Assembly: GCF_000264295.1 (NCBI RefSeq)
Contig: NZ_AJXT01000005.1
Span: forward strand, 89,412 to 153,411
Source: Rhodanobacter spathiphylli B39
Lineage (GTDB): Bacteria; Pseudomonadota; Gammaproteobacteria; Xanthomonadales; Rhodanobacteraceae
Direction of reading: 5' to 3'
DNA length: 64,000 nt
The translations under genes were made by a program, and so were the position numbers. Below the pieces are notes generated by a model. That model was not told where the DNA came from, did not search any database, and saw only the letters and a program-made list of their open reading frames with translations. Within the stretch, counting starts at the first letter, position 1, and each line of letters opens with the position of its first letter. Below, piece after piece: positions 28,626 through 36,929 of this stretch.

Positions 28626-29794
28626 ACACCGACGCACACACACCGCCCGCTGTCGCCGTGGCGCCGGCGCCATCACCGCGCTCGCGGCTGGGGCAGTGGC
28701 TGGCCATCGCCGCCGTGGCGATCGCGGTGATCGGCGCCGCGCTGTGGTGGATGCTCGCCGGCCAGTATCGCGAGGCCACCGAGGACGCCTACGTCAGCGG
28801 CAACGTGGTGGCGGTCACCGCGCAGGTCAGCGGCGTGGTCACCGCGATCGGCGCGGACAATACCGACTACGTGAAGGCCGGCGGCAACCTGGTCAAGCTG
28901 GACGACACCGATGCCCGGCTGGCGCTTTCGCGCGCCGAGGCGCAGCTGGCGCGCAGCGTGCGCATGGTGCGCGCGCAATACGCCAACGTGGGCCAGACGC
29001 GCGCCAACGTGGAGTTGCGCAAGGTCGAGCTGTCCAGGGCGAAGGCCGACCTCACGCGCCGGCGCGAACTGCTCGCCAGCGGCGCGATTTCCGGCGAGGA
29101 AGTGAAACACGCCGAGAACGCGGTGCACGCTGCCACCGCGGCGCTGGATGTGGCCACCCAGCAGGTCGCCGGCAGCAGCGCGCTGATCGGCCGCACCACG
29201 GTCGCCAGCAACCCCGACGTGCTGGCTGCCGCCTCGCAGGTGCGCGATGCATGGATAGCCGTCTATCGCACCAACGTGCCCGCGCCGGTCACCGGCCTGG
29301 TGACCAAGCGCAACGTGCAGCTCGGCCAGAAGATCAACCCGGGCGTGTCGCTGATGTCGGTGGTGCCGCTGGATCACCTGTGGGTGGATGCGAACTTCAA
29401 GGAATCCCAGCTGCGGCACATCCGCATCGGCCAGAAGGTGGACCTGGTGGCCGACGTCTACGGCGACGACGTGGTCTACCACGGCACCGTGATCGGCCAG
29501 GACGCCGGCACCGGCAGCGCGTTCTCGCTGCTGCCGGCGCAGAACGCCACCGGCAACTGGATCAAGGTGGTGCAGCGCGTGCCGATCCGCATCGCGCTGG
29601 ACCCGCAGCAGGTGGCGCAGCACCCGCTGCAACTCGGCCTGTCGATGAAGGTCACGGTGGCCACGCGCCAGCGCGAAGGCAGCCGCCTGGTGACGGCTGG
29701 CGCACCGGAGCACGGCTACCGCACCGACGTGTTCGCCCGCCAACTGGCCAGCGCCGATGCGGTGGTCGACAAGATCATCGCAGCCAACCAGTAG
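28622..29794 (+). CDS. emrA: HlyD/EmrA family membrane fusion protein
   Basis: A 390-residue periplasmic adaptor with one N-terminal membrane anchor (WLAIAAVAIAVIGAALWWML). EDAYVSGNVVAVTAQVSGVV and VPAPVTGLVTKRNVQLGQKINPG form the split lipoyl domain, and a coiled-coil hairpin of about 100 residues lies between. WVDANFKESQLRHIRIGQ is an EmrA signature. It couples the inner membrane transporter to the outer membrane duct. It overlaps both neighbours closely, so one mRNA is expected. Confidence 0.92.
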   Translation: MNTDAHTPPAVAVAPAPSPRSRLGQWLAIAAVAIAVIGAALWWMLAGQYREATEDAYVSGNVVAVTAQVSGVVTAIGADNTDYVKAGGNLVKLDDTDARLALSRAEAQLARSVRMVRAQYANVGQTRANVELRKVELSRAKADLTRRRELLASGAISGEEVKHAENAVHAATAALDVATQQVAGSSALIGRTTVASNPDVLAAASQVRDAWIAVYRTNVPAPVTGLVTKRNVQLGQKINPGVSLMSVVPLDHLWVDANFKESQLRHIRIGQKVDLVADVYGDDVVYHGTVIGQDAGTGSAFSLLPAQNATGNWIKVVQRVPIRIALDPQQVAQHPLQLGLSMKVTVATRQREGSRLVTAGAPEHGYRTDVFARQLASADAVVDKIIAANQ

Positions 29795-29816
29795 CCCCGC
29801 GCCGGAGACCATCGTC

Positions 29817-31346
29817 ATGAGCTCACGCAGGCGGGAATGGCTGGTATGCGCCACGATCTTCGTGCTGACCGCGATCGAGTTCCTGCAATTGAGCATGGTC
29901 GCCTTCGGCGCCGGCCCGATCATGGGCGAGGTGAGCATCACGCCGGAGGACTTCAGCCTGATCGCGGCGGTCTACGCCAGCGTGGCGATCCTGGTGATCT
30001 CGATGCAGCGCTGGTGGGTGACCCATCTCGGCGGACGGCTGTTCATCCAGTGCGCCACGGCGGTGTCGTTGCTCGGCGCGGTGCTGTGCGCGAGCAGCCA
30101 TGATTTTGCCTCGTTCCTGCTGGGGCGCTTCGTGATGGCGCTGGGCGGCGGCGTATTGTTTACGTCGGCGCGCATGATCATCCATAACCGACTGGCCGGA
30201 CCCAAGCGGTTCTACGGCATCAAGTCGCTGGCCTATGCGCTGGCGCTGTCCATCGCCGCCGGGCCGTGGCTGGCGGCGCAGATGGTGTCCGCCGATACGT
30301 GGTCGGCGATGTTCTGGCTGCTGGTGGTGCTCGACGTGGTGGCCTTCGTGCTCGCCAGCTTCAGCCTCGACAACAGCCTGCGCGGCTACGAGCAAGGACG
30401 CAGCGACTGGAATCCGTGGCAACAGGTGCTGCTGGCCGGCGGCAGTTTCGGGCTGCTGTATTCGCTGCAGCGCTTCTACTACGACTTCTATGGTGACGCG
30501 CTGTTCGTGATCGGCGTGCTGGCCGCGGCGCTGCTCGCCTTGGTTGTCTACGCCCATCACCAGCGTCGGCACCGGCAGCCCCTGCTGCACCTGGGGCCGA
30601 TGCTGCATGCGCGCTACATCGCCGGCATCGCGCTGTTCCTGTTCGGCTACCTGATGCTGGGCGCGAACAACTATGTCATCCCGGTGATGCTGCAGCGGAC
30701 GCTTGGCTATTCGTGGGCAACCGTGGGCGACTTCGAGGCCGTCGGCGCCCTGGCAGCGGCGGCCACCTTCACCGTGGTGTCGAAGCTGTTGCCCCGGCAC
30801 CCCGCGCCGCGCAAGTTCTGGATCACCGGCTTCGTCGCGCTCGGCCTGTTCGGCATCATGCTGGCGCGCTTCGATCCGGCAGCCAACCCGTGGCTGCACG
30901 TGCTGCCCGCGCTGGCCTGTTACAACATCTTCCTGTTGACCGTGTTGCCCATTGCCGCCATGCAGACGTTCCGGCAGATGGAGAGCGACGAGACGCTGTT
31001 CTCCAACGCGCAGCAGGTGAAGAACATGCTGGCCCAGGCCGGCATCGCGCTGGGCATCTCGGCCGCCACCCTGGGCCAGCAGTGGCGGGCCACCGTCCAC
31101 TACAACGTGCTCAACGCGCAGGTGACGCCGGACAACCCGATCTACCAGGCCACCATCCACCACATCCAGGACGCGTTGTCGGCCAGTGTCGGTCCGGCAC
31201 AGGCCGGCCAGATCGCAGTGGCGCGCGTGGCGCAGATGCTGGGCCAGCAGGCCGCGCTGCTGGCCAATATCGACCATTTCATCCTGATCGCCGTACTCGC
31301 CGCGCTGGGCATCGTGGTGACGCTGATGCAGCGCGTGTTCAAGTGA
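29817..31346 (+). CDS. MFS drug transporter (EmrB/DHA2-like)
   Basis: A 509-residue inner membrane protein with about 14 hydrophobic segments, the DHA2 number. FLLGRFVMALGGGVLFTSARMII is the motif C-like region. It is more divergent than EmrB at the N-terminus, but position after an EmrA-type adaptor and a NodT-type duct shows its role as the proton-driven pump of the tripartite system. The ATG at 29817 lies 22 bases after emrA. Its stop overlaps the next gene by the GTGA arrangement. Confidence 0.88.
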   Translation: MSSRRREWLVCATIFVLTAIEFLQLSMVAFGAGPIMGEVSITPEDFSLIAAVYASVAILVISMQRWWVTHLGGRLFIQCATAVSLLGAVLCASSHDFASFLLGRFVMALGGGVLFTSARMIIHNRLAGPKRFYGIKSLAYALALSIAAGPWLAAQMVSADTWSAMFWLLVVLDVVAFVLASFSLDNSLRGYEQGRSDWNPWQQVLLAGGSFGLLYSLQRFYYDFYGDALFVIGVLAAALLALVVYAHHQRRHRQPLLHLGPMLHARYIAGIALFLFGYLMLGANNYVIPVMLQRTLGYSWATVGDFEAVGALAAAATFTVVSKLLPRHPAPRKFWITGFVALGLFGIMLARFDPAANPWLHVLPALACYNIFLLTVLPIAAMQTFRQMESDETLFSNAQQVKNMLAQAGIALGISAATLGQQWRATVHYNVLNAQVTPDNPIYQATIHHIQDALSASVGPAQAGQIAVARVAQMLGQQAALLANIDHFILIAVLAALGIVVTLMQRVFK

Positions 31347-31864
31347 ATGCGTCGCCCCATGGCATCGCCAACGATGCGGATGCATTGACGGTGCGCGCAC
31401 CGCTGGTGCCGCCGGCCAACGCGGGCATGCGCAAACTGCTGCTCGCCGTGGAACGCTTGCACAAGGGCCTGCAGCAGGCCATCGAAGACTTGCTGGCGCC
31501 GCACGCGCTGTCCGTGTCCCAGTGGCTGACCCTCTGCGCCGTGGCCGAGGAGGGCGGGCGCACCCTGACCCATCTGGCACGGCAGCTGGATCGCGATGCC
31601 GGTTCGCTGTCGCGGGCGGTTTACCTGCTCAGCCAGCGCGGCTTGTTGAGCCCCCTGCGCAATCCGCACGACCGGCGCAGCAGCCGGTTATCGCTCACGC
31701 CGGAAGGCCAGCGCATCCACCAGGACGTGGCGCCACGCATCGCGCGGCTGCTGGTCGCGCTGGATGCAACGCAGGCCCGGGCCGGCCACGCGCATGCGTC
31801 CGTTTCCCCGGTGTTGGACGACCTCGCCGCGCGGATCGAGCAGTGCAGGCAGCGAACCCCGTAG
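31343..31864 (+). CDS. Second MarR family regulator at the end of the efflux operon
   Basis: A 173-residue winged-helix protein: ALSVSQWLTLCAVAEEGGRTLTHLARQLDRDAGSLSRAVYLLSQRGLL is the DNA-binding block and NPHDRRSSRLSLTPEGQRI the wing. It starts at a GTG overlapping the transporter stop (GTGA), implying coupling. An internal ATG before RKLLLAVERL would give a shorter protein. Its target is unknown; two MarR genes around one pump is unusual. Confidence 0.85.
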   Translation: MNASPHGIANDADALTVRAPLVPPANAGMRKLLLAVERLHKGLQQAIEDLLAPHALSVSQWLTLCAVAEEGGRTLTHLARQLDRDAGSLSRAVYLLSQRGLLSPLRNPHDRRSSRLSLTPEGQRIHQDVAPRIARLLVALDATQARAGHAHASVSPVLDDLAARIEQCRQRTP

Positions 31865-32020
31865 GCCTGATGGCGCGTCTTTCGACGCCAGGGTCGGCGC
31901 ATCGTGTGGATGTGACGGGAAAAGCCTAGCGGCGGCGTTTTCGTGCAAGTGGAAGGGTGGCGCGGGTGCTCTGATGCCTCTCGTGCCCCCGTGTTCCAAA
32001 CTGCCCAAGGGAGAGTCACC

Positions 32021-33025
32021 ATGAAGACTTGCAATACGTCGTCGTTCAAATGGCTGCCGCTGGCTGCAGCACTGATCGCCGGCAGCGCGAACGCCCAGGT
32101 GAGCTCGCCACAGCCGCCGCTGAAGTACACGCCCACGCAGATGGTCGAGACGCTGCACGGCGTGTTCGGCGATCACCATGCGCGCGCCATCCATACCAAG
32201 GGCATCATGCTGACCGGCCGCTTTACCCCGTCGCCCGAGGCTGCGCGGGTTTCCAGCGCGGTGCATCTGCACGGCGCCAGCGTGCCCATCATCGTGCGCT
32301 TCTCGAATTTCGTCGGCGTGCCGGATGCGCCGGACAACGACCCGATGTCGTCGCCGCGCGGCATGGCCATCCGCTTCACCCTGCCTGATGGCAGCAGCAC
32401 CGACATCGTGTCGCACTCGTTCAACGGCTTTCCCAGCCAGAACGCCGACCAGTTCCGCGAGCTGCTGCAGGCCATCGCCGCCAGCGGTCCCGACGCCGCC
32501 AAGCCGACCGCTTTGGACGGCTATCTGGCCACGCATCCGGCGGCAAAACATTTCCTGACCGTGGCCAAGCCCGCGCCGGTCAGTTACGCCACGCTGCCGT
32601 ACTACGGCGTCAACACCTTCAAGTTCATCAATGCGCGCGGCAAGGTCACCTACGGTCGCTACCAGATCGTCCCGCTGGCGCCGGCGCAGTACCTGAGCGA
32701 TGCGCAGGCGAAAGCCGCCGCGCCGGAATATCTGTCGAAGGAAATCGGCGAGAGGGTGGCGCAAGGCCCCCTGCGGTTCCGCCTGATGCTCCAGGTTGCC
32801 GGCAAAAACGATCACATCGACGACCCGTCCATCGCCTGGCCGGACGCGCGGCCGCAGGTCGAGCTGGGCGTCATCGCCATCGATCACCTGGTGCCGGACA
32901 GCGTGGCGGCGGAAAAGAAAATCGTGTTCATGCCGAACAGCCTGCCCAAGGGCATCGAGGTGGAGGACCAGATGGTCAACTTCCGTTCGGCCGCCTACGG
33001 CGTGTCGTTCAGCGCGCGGCAGTAA
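32021..33025 (+). CDS. Catalase family peroxidase (SrpA-like, exported)
   Basis: A 334-residue haem protein with a Sec signal (WLPLAAALIAGSANA, cleavage after it), so periplasmic. It is much shorter than classical catalases and fits the catalase-related subgroup: TKGIMLTGRFTPSP near the distal His region, FSNFVGVPDAPDNDPMSSPRGMAIRF, and a C-terminal block starting at ARPQVELGVIAI. Such enzymes act as peroxidases rather than full catalases. SD GGGAGAG precedes the ATG at 32021. Two small genes follow. Confidence 0.9.
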   Translation: MKTCNTSSFKWLPLAAALIAGSANAQVSSPQPPLKYTPTQMVETLHGVFGDHHARAIHTKGIMLTGRFTPSPEAARVSSAVHLHGASVPIIVRFSNFVGVPDAPDNDPMSSPRGMAIRFTLPDGSSTDIVSHSFNGFPSQNADQFRELLQAIAASGPDAAKPTALDGYLATHPAAKHFLTVAKPAPVSYATLPYYGVNTFKFINARGKVTYGRYQIVPLAPAQYLSDAQAKAAAPEYLSKEIGERVAQGPLRFRLMLQVAGKNDHIDDPSIAWPDARPQVELGVIAIDHLVPDSVAAEKKIVFMPNSLPKGIEVEDQMVNFRSAAYGVSFSARQ

Positions 33026-33060
33026 GACCCACCACGGTCACCCAATCTCGGAGCACCGCC

Positions 33061-33303
33061 ATGTCCTTCGCCCTGGTACCCGGCAATACGTTGATCACCG
33101 CTACGCCCGAGGAGGGCCGGCAGCTCGCCTTCAAGCTGGCCCGGCTGGCCATCAAGGCAACCCAGCCCGACGACGCGATCCGTGGCCGCTTGCGTGACGT
33201 CTACGCGACCGACCCGGCGATGCTGATGGCGGCAGGCCATACGGTAGCGGTCGAATTCGCCACGATTGCTGCCGCCAACCACTATTGGCGCGTATCCGCG
33301 TGA
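33061..33303 (+). CDS. Small hypothetical protein downstream of the peroxidase
   Basis: An 80-residue soluble protein (MSFALVPGNTLITATPEEGR), mostly helical, with no recognised domain. It begins 35 bases after the peroxidase stop and overlaps the next small frame by GTGA, so it is likely in the same transcript. Codon use matches the neighbours, which favours a real gene. Confidence 0.6.
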   Translation: MSFALVPGNTLITATPEEGRQLAFKLARLAIKATQPDDAIRGRLRDVYATDPAMLMAAGHTVAVEFATIAAANHYWRVSA

Positions 33304-33485
33304 GCGCGGTGCGCCGCTCCCTGGTCGATCGTTCCCAACCGCCGCAACGTGATGGCCACGGGCTGCCGCACGGCAGCCTGCGCCACGACTGCGTGCTGTA
33401 CTTTCGCGATCTGGCGGTGGCGACGATCATCTTCGTGCCGTTCTGGAGCCTGCTTCATCTGCTGCGGGTCTCTGGTTCGCACTGA
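33300..33485 (+). CDS. Small predicted membrane protein
   Basis: A 61-residue product from the GTG at 33300, overlapping the previous stop. The N-terminal half is basic and polar. One hydrophobic segment (LAVATIIFVPFWSLLHLL) near the C-terminus suggests a single membrane span. No family was recognised. It is weakly supported, mainly by the overlap and by position ahead of a hairpin terminator. Confidence 0.4.
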   Translation: MSAVRRSLVDRSQPPQRDGHGLPHGSLRHDCVLYFRDLAVATIIFVPFWSLLHLLRVSGSH

Positions 33486-33538
33486 AGCGTGGCCGTGCCA
33501 CGACCTGCGAAGCCAGTCCCGACACCGATGCAGCCGCA

Positions 33539-33574
33539 GGCGGGGCGCATCAGCGACGCGCCCCGCCATTATTT
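33539..33574. terminator. Hairpin terminator between convergent genes
   Basis: GGCGGGGCGC (33539-33548) and GCGCCCCGCC (33558-33567) form a perfect 10-bp stem with a 9-base loop, followed by ATTATTT. It separates the peroxidase unit from the convergent AhpD-like gene. The T-run is short, so efficiency is uncertain. Confidence 0.7.
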
Positions 33575-33581
33575 GCGGCCG

Positions 33582-34019
33582 TCAGGCCGGCATCTTGCGG
33601 AAGGCGATGGAGAACCGGTTCCAGCCGTTGATTGCCACCACCAGCAAGGTGAGGTCGGTGATCTCCTCGTCGGTGAAATGTGGCTGCACCGCCTGCCACA
33701 CGTCATCAGGCACGTGGTCACTGCTGACCAGGGTCAGCGATTCGGTCCAGGCCAGCGCGGCGCGTTCGCGCTCGCTGAAGAACGGCGTTTCGCGCCAGGC
33801 GCTGATCGTGGCGAGGCGCCGATCGTCCTCGCCACCCTTGCGCGCGTCCGCCGTGTGCATGTCCATGCAGTACGCGCAGCCGTTGATCTGCGAAGCGCGC
33901 AGGCGCACCAGTTCGACCAGCCCCTTTTCCAGGGAGGATTTTCCGACGCGCTGTTCCAGGCCGATCATGGCCTTGATCGCTTCCGGGCTGGACTTGTAGA
34001 AATCGAGACGCTGGTTCAT
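33582..34019 (-). CDS. Carboxymuconolactone decarboxylase family protein (AhpD-like)
   Basis: A 145-residue protein. LEKGLVELVRLRASQINGCAYCMDMHTADARKGG contains the CxxC plus downstream His arrangement of AhpD-type alkylhydroperoxidases, and AWRETPFFSERERAALAWTESLTLV is the second CMD helix pair. It probably detoxifies peroxides with a thiol partner and fits the neighbouring peroxidase. Start ATG at 34019; another in-frame ATG lies 12 bases upstream. Confidence 0.88.
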   Translation of the reverse strand: MNQRLDFYKSSPEAIKAMIGLEQRVGKSSLEKGLVELVRLRASQINGCAYCMDMHTADARKGGEDDRRLATISAWRETPFFSERERAALAWTESLTLVSSDHVPDDVWQAVQPHFTDEEITDLTLLVVAINGWNRFSIAFRKMPA

Positions 34020-34229
34020 GGCGAACCCCATGGCAGTTGATGGAACGGACAACTCTAGGGCGCCGCGAACAAGCTGGATTGAACATTCTCGCCCTGCATT
34101 GCGCATTCGCGATCGACAGGCGATCGAGGCCAACGAGCGACAAAGAGTCAACAACGCGCAAAAACGGACAATCCGCCACCGCCGGGTCTGACTATCGTCG
34201 AGTCCGTCATCAGCGAAGAGGGCGACGGG

Positions 34230-34559
34230 ATGGGCGCGATACCTTCGATCCAGCGGTCGGCAAAGCGGTCACTGCAGGCCATGCTTGTGGCGGCGTACCA
34301 CGTCGACCCCTCCGACCAGCTGATTGCGCCAGTGGGTGCGGAAAGCTACAGCACCGTGTTCAGCCTGATTCCCGCCGCACTGGCCGTGCTGCGCGTGGCC
34401 GCCGAGATCGAGCCGGACCCGGCCGACGTGATGCACTGGTACCGGCAAACCCGGATTGCCGAGCTCGGCTACCTCACCGCGGCGGAGCTGGTCTCGCTCG
34501 GGCGTACCGAAACGGTGATCGCCTTCCTGAGTTCGATACGCGACGGCCAGCGCGGCTGA
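34230..34559 (+). CDS. Hypothetical protein with an MbcA/ParS-antitoxin-like C-terminus
   Basis: A 109-residue protein. Its last 50 residues (VMHWYRQTRI, GYLTAAELVSLGRTETVIAFL, then SIRDGQRG) follow the pattern of the toxin-binding tail of Xre/MbcA/ParS (DUF2384) antitoxins: an aromatic helix, a T-A/P-x-E-L turn and a GR-x3-V helix ending in an I-x2-G signature. The HTH half is not obvious. No RES-domain toxin lies beside it. A similar tail is seen in the next gene. Confidence 0.6.
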   Translation: MGAIPSIQRSAKRSLQAMLVAAYHVDPSDQLIAPVGAESYSTVFSLIPAALAVLRVAAEIEPDPADVMHWYRQTRIAELGYLTAAELVSLGRTETVIAFLSSIRDGQRG

Positions 34560-34610
34560 CGGCCGTCGCGCGTCGCGCCGTTCCACCGAGAACTTTCCAG
34601 CGAGCATCCC

Positions 34611-34928
34611 ATGCGCAAATCAACCATGAACTTCAGTGAAGTCGCCCGCGAGATCGCGCGGATCAATTCGCAGCGGGACCAGATCGTGCTGGACGCGTTC
34701 TCCACCCTGGAATGCCGGCATGCCACGCTGGCCCAAACGCTGCTGGACAACGTGGGCAACCGTCAGCGCGCGGCCTACTGGATGTGCACGCATCAGAAGG
34801 CGTTCGAGGGTCGCACCGCCTACGAAGTGCTGGCGGACGGCGACGAGGACCAGGTCTGGGAGCGCATACCCGGCAACCCGGAGGGCGAGCCGATGAATCG
34901 CCTCGAGCGGTCGCGCATGGCGTACTGA
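34611..34928 (+). CDS. Hypothetical protein with an MbcA/ParS-antitoxin-like C-terminus (second copy)
   Basis: A 105-residue protein. RQRAAYWMCTHQKAFEGRTA followed by YEVLADGDEDQVWERIPG follows the same DUF2384-like tail pattern as the preceding gene, while its N-terminus (FSEVAREIARINSQRDQI) is helical. An in-frame ATG also exists at 34626. The two genes are 51 bases apart in the same direction. Function unknown. Confidence 0.6.
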   Translation: MRKSTMNFSEVAREIARINSQRDQIVLDAFSTLECRHATLAQTLLDNVGNRQRAAYWMCTHQKAFEGRTAYEVLADGDEDQVWERIPGNPEGEPMNRLERSRMAY

Positions 34929-34998
34929 AGCCATGGCGCAGGCATGTGCGGCGAAAAGGCAGAGGGACGTCCATACGTCTGAACCGGCGGCGCATGCA

Positions 34999-35017
34999 GG
35001 GTAGGTGAGATCTACCC
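34999..35017. promoter_or_regulatory. Inverted repeat GGGTAG-N7-CTACCC upstream of an AraC gene
   Basis: A 6-bp perfect inverted repeat with a 7-base spacer, about 100 bp upstream of the AraC-type regulator start. It resembles the TACCC-N4-GGGTA palindrome at 36775-36788 next to the response regulator gene. It may be an operator for one of these regulators. Confidence 0.5.
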
Positions 35018-35112
35018 AAACGAGGGCATCACCACGCCAGCTTCCTGCCTACGATCATTCCCGACCCTCGCGCCAACGCGAGCTGCGGACACCTCGTCCG
35101 GGGACGGCAGAC

Positions 35113-36021
35113 ATGCTGCAGGGAATTTTCGGCGAGCGCCTGGGACGCTCGTTCGATCTGGGCGATCCGCCCACGGTGCTGAGCTCCACGTCGGGTGGCC
35201 AGGCCCTGGCCGCCACCGAAATCCGCTTCGATCCTTCCGCTGAAGGCTTCCGTGCGCCGCTGGGCAACGACGACGGCTACCTGGTGGGCCTGCAGTTTCG
35301 CGCGCTGCGCCGGCACGAGCTGTGGCTGGACGGCGCGCCGGTGCCGGTGCAGCCGTTCGAGCGCGGCTGCAGCTGCATCTACGACCTGAAACGCGATCCC
35401 GTCGCGTGGCTGGGCGAGCCGGTGCATTCGCTGAATTTCTACGTGCCATGCCAGGCGCTCGCGGAACTGGCCGACGAGCTGGGCCAGTCCGCCTGCAACG
35501 AGCTTCGCCAGGAGCCGGGCCGCTTCGTCGACGACCGCGTGATCGACTGCCTGGGCCAGTGCCTGCTGCCCGCCCTGCACGGCACGCAACGCGGCAACCA
35601 GCTGTTCGTCGACTACGTACTGCTGGCAGTGCGCCACCACCTGGCGTCCAGCTATGGCGGCATGCGCACCGTCAGCCAGACCATCCAGGGCGGGCTGGCG
35701 GCATGGCAACAGCGCAAGGCCAAGGAACTGATGCGCGCCAATCTGGTCAGCGGCATCGCGCTGGAAGAGCTTGCCCAGGCCTGCCGGTTGTCCACCAGCG
35801 CCTTCGTGCGCGCCTTCCGGAAAAGCGTGGGCATGCCGCCGCACCAGTGGCTGCTGCAACGGCGCATCGACCGCGCCATGGAATTGATGCGCGACCGCTC
35901 GCTGCAACTGGCCGACGTGGCGTTGTCGTCCGGCTTTGCCGACCAGAGCCACTTCACCCGCAGCTTCGGTCGCAGGGTAGGGCGAAGCCCCGGGGCATGG
36001 CGCCGCGATTGCGCGGCCTGA
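35113..36021 (+). CDS. AraC family transcriptional regulator
   Basis: A 302-residue regulator with an N-terminal sensor domain (about 1-190) and a C-terminal double HTH: LVSGIALEELAQACRLSTSAFVRAFRKSVGMPPHQWLLQRRIDRA for the first and LQLADVALSSGFADQSHFTRSFGRRVGRSPGAWRR for the second. The start at 35113 (MLQGIFGERLG) was preferred over a GTG at 35005. It is convergent with the LuxR-type regulator gene. Target unknown. Confidence 0.9.
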   Translation: MLQGIFGERLGRSFDLGDPPTVLSSTSGGQALAATEIRFDPSAEGFRAPLGNDDGYLVGLQFRALRRHELWLDGAPVPVQPFERGCSCIYDLKRDPVAWLGEPVHSLNFYVPCQALAELADELGQSACNELRQEPGRFVDDRVIDCLGQCLLPALHGTQRGNQLFVDYVLLAVRHHLASSYGGMRTVSQTIQGGLAAWQQRKAKELMRANLVSGIALEELAQACRLSTSAFVRAFRKSVGMPPHQWLLQRRIDRAMELMRDRSLQLADVALSSGFADQSHFTRSFGRRVGRSPGAWRRDCAA

Positions 36022-36036
36022 CAAGCGCAAGCGGGC

Positions 36037-36669
36037 TCAGGAATCCATGAACCCGCGGCGGATCGCAATGGTCACCGCGTGCGTCCGGTCCTCGGCATTG
36101 AGCTTGGCCATCAGGCTCTTCATGCGCGCCTTGACCGTGTCCTCGGAAATGCTGAGCGCCTCGGCCACCTCGCGGTTGCTCTTGCCCTCGGCCACCAGCC
36201 GCAACACGCTCAATTCGCGCAGCGTCAGCGATTCCGAACCCAGGTGATTGGCGATGTTCTGCGCCGCTTCCGCCGCCACCACGTGGCGCCCCGCCGCGGC
36301 CGCCCGCACCGCGCGCAGAATCTCGTCGCGGCAGGCGGATTTCAGCAGATAGGAAATCGCGCCCAGCTTCATCGCGCGGGTCACGCGTGCGTCGCCGGGG
36401 AAGGTGGTCAGCACCACCATCACCGCCTGCGGATAATCCGCCCGAATCGCCTGGATCGCCTCCAGCCCGTCGACATTCGGCATCTGCAAGTCGATCAGGG
36501 TCACGTCCGGCTGCAACGCGCGATAGCGCTCGATCGCCTCGGCCCCATCGGCCGCCTCGCCGACCACCTCCATGTCCGCTTCCTGCGCGATCGCCGCGCG
36601 CAAGCCATCGCGCATGACGGGATGATCATCGGTGATCAACACCCGGATGACGCCGTCGCTACTGCCCAT
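36037..36669 (-). CDS. LuxR/NarL-type response regulator
   Basis: A 210-residue protein with an N-terminal receiver (RVLITDDHPVMRDGLRAAI, phosphoacceptor Asp in VTLIDLQMPNVDG, Lys in SYLLKSA) and a C-terminal LuxR HTH (LTLRELSVLRLVAEGKSNREVAEALSISEDTVKARMKSLMAKL). Start ATG at 36669. Its natural partner may be the propeller-type histidine kinase at 42271-45342, transcribed away on the other side of the kinase-helicase island, because that kinase has no response regulator gene beside it. Confidence 0.93.
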   Translation of the reverse strand: MGSSDGVIRVLITDDHPVMRDGLRAAIAQEADMEVVGEAADGAEAIERYRALQPDVTLIDLQMPNVDGLEAIQAIRADYPQAVMVVLTTFPGDARVTRAMKLGAISYLLKSACRDEILRAVRAAAAGRHVVAAEAAQNIANHLGSESLTLRELSVLRLVAEGKSNREVAEALSISEDTVKARMKSLMAKLNAEDRTHAVTIAIRRGFMDS

Positions 36670-36774
36670 GATGACGCCTCGCTCGAAGATGGCACGGCGC
36701 CGCACGACGCCCTGCCGGCATCCGTGCCCCGATGGTTTTGCGCACAATATCGGCTGTTGGGTGCTGGGGCTCAA

Positions 36775-36788
36775 TACCCGAATGGGTA
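36775..36788. promoter_or_regulatory. Palindrome TACCC-N4-GGGTA upstream of the response regulator gene
   Basis: A perfect 5-bp inverted repeat with a 4-base spacer about 105 bp upstream of the response regulator start, close to the edge of the AT-rich island. Short TACC-type inverted repeats suit NarL/LuxR-family regulators, so this may be an autoregulatory site. 36789-36929 is AT-richer with no gene. Confidence 0.5.
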
Positions 36789-36929
36789 GGTGGCTTGGAT
36801 TCTGCTAAATGTAGTAGTTCTATGCGTGCGGCATATCTCCCATTCCAATGCCTGCAGATCTGCACAAACCGCATGCTCATATCTGTCACACGACTTGAAA
36901 TTGAAGAAGATACTTGTGGGTATATAAGG

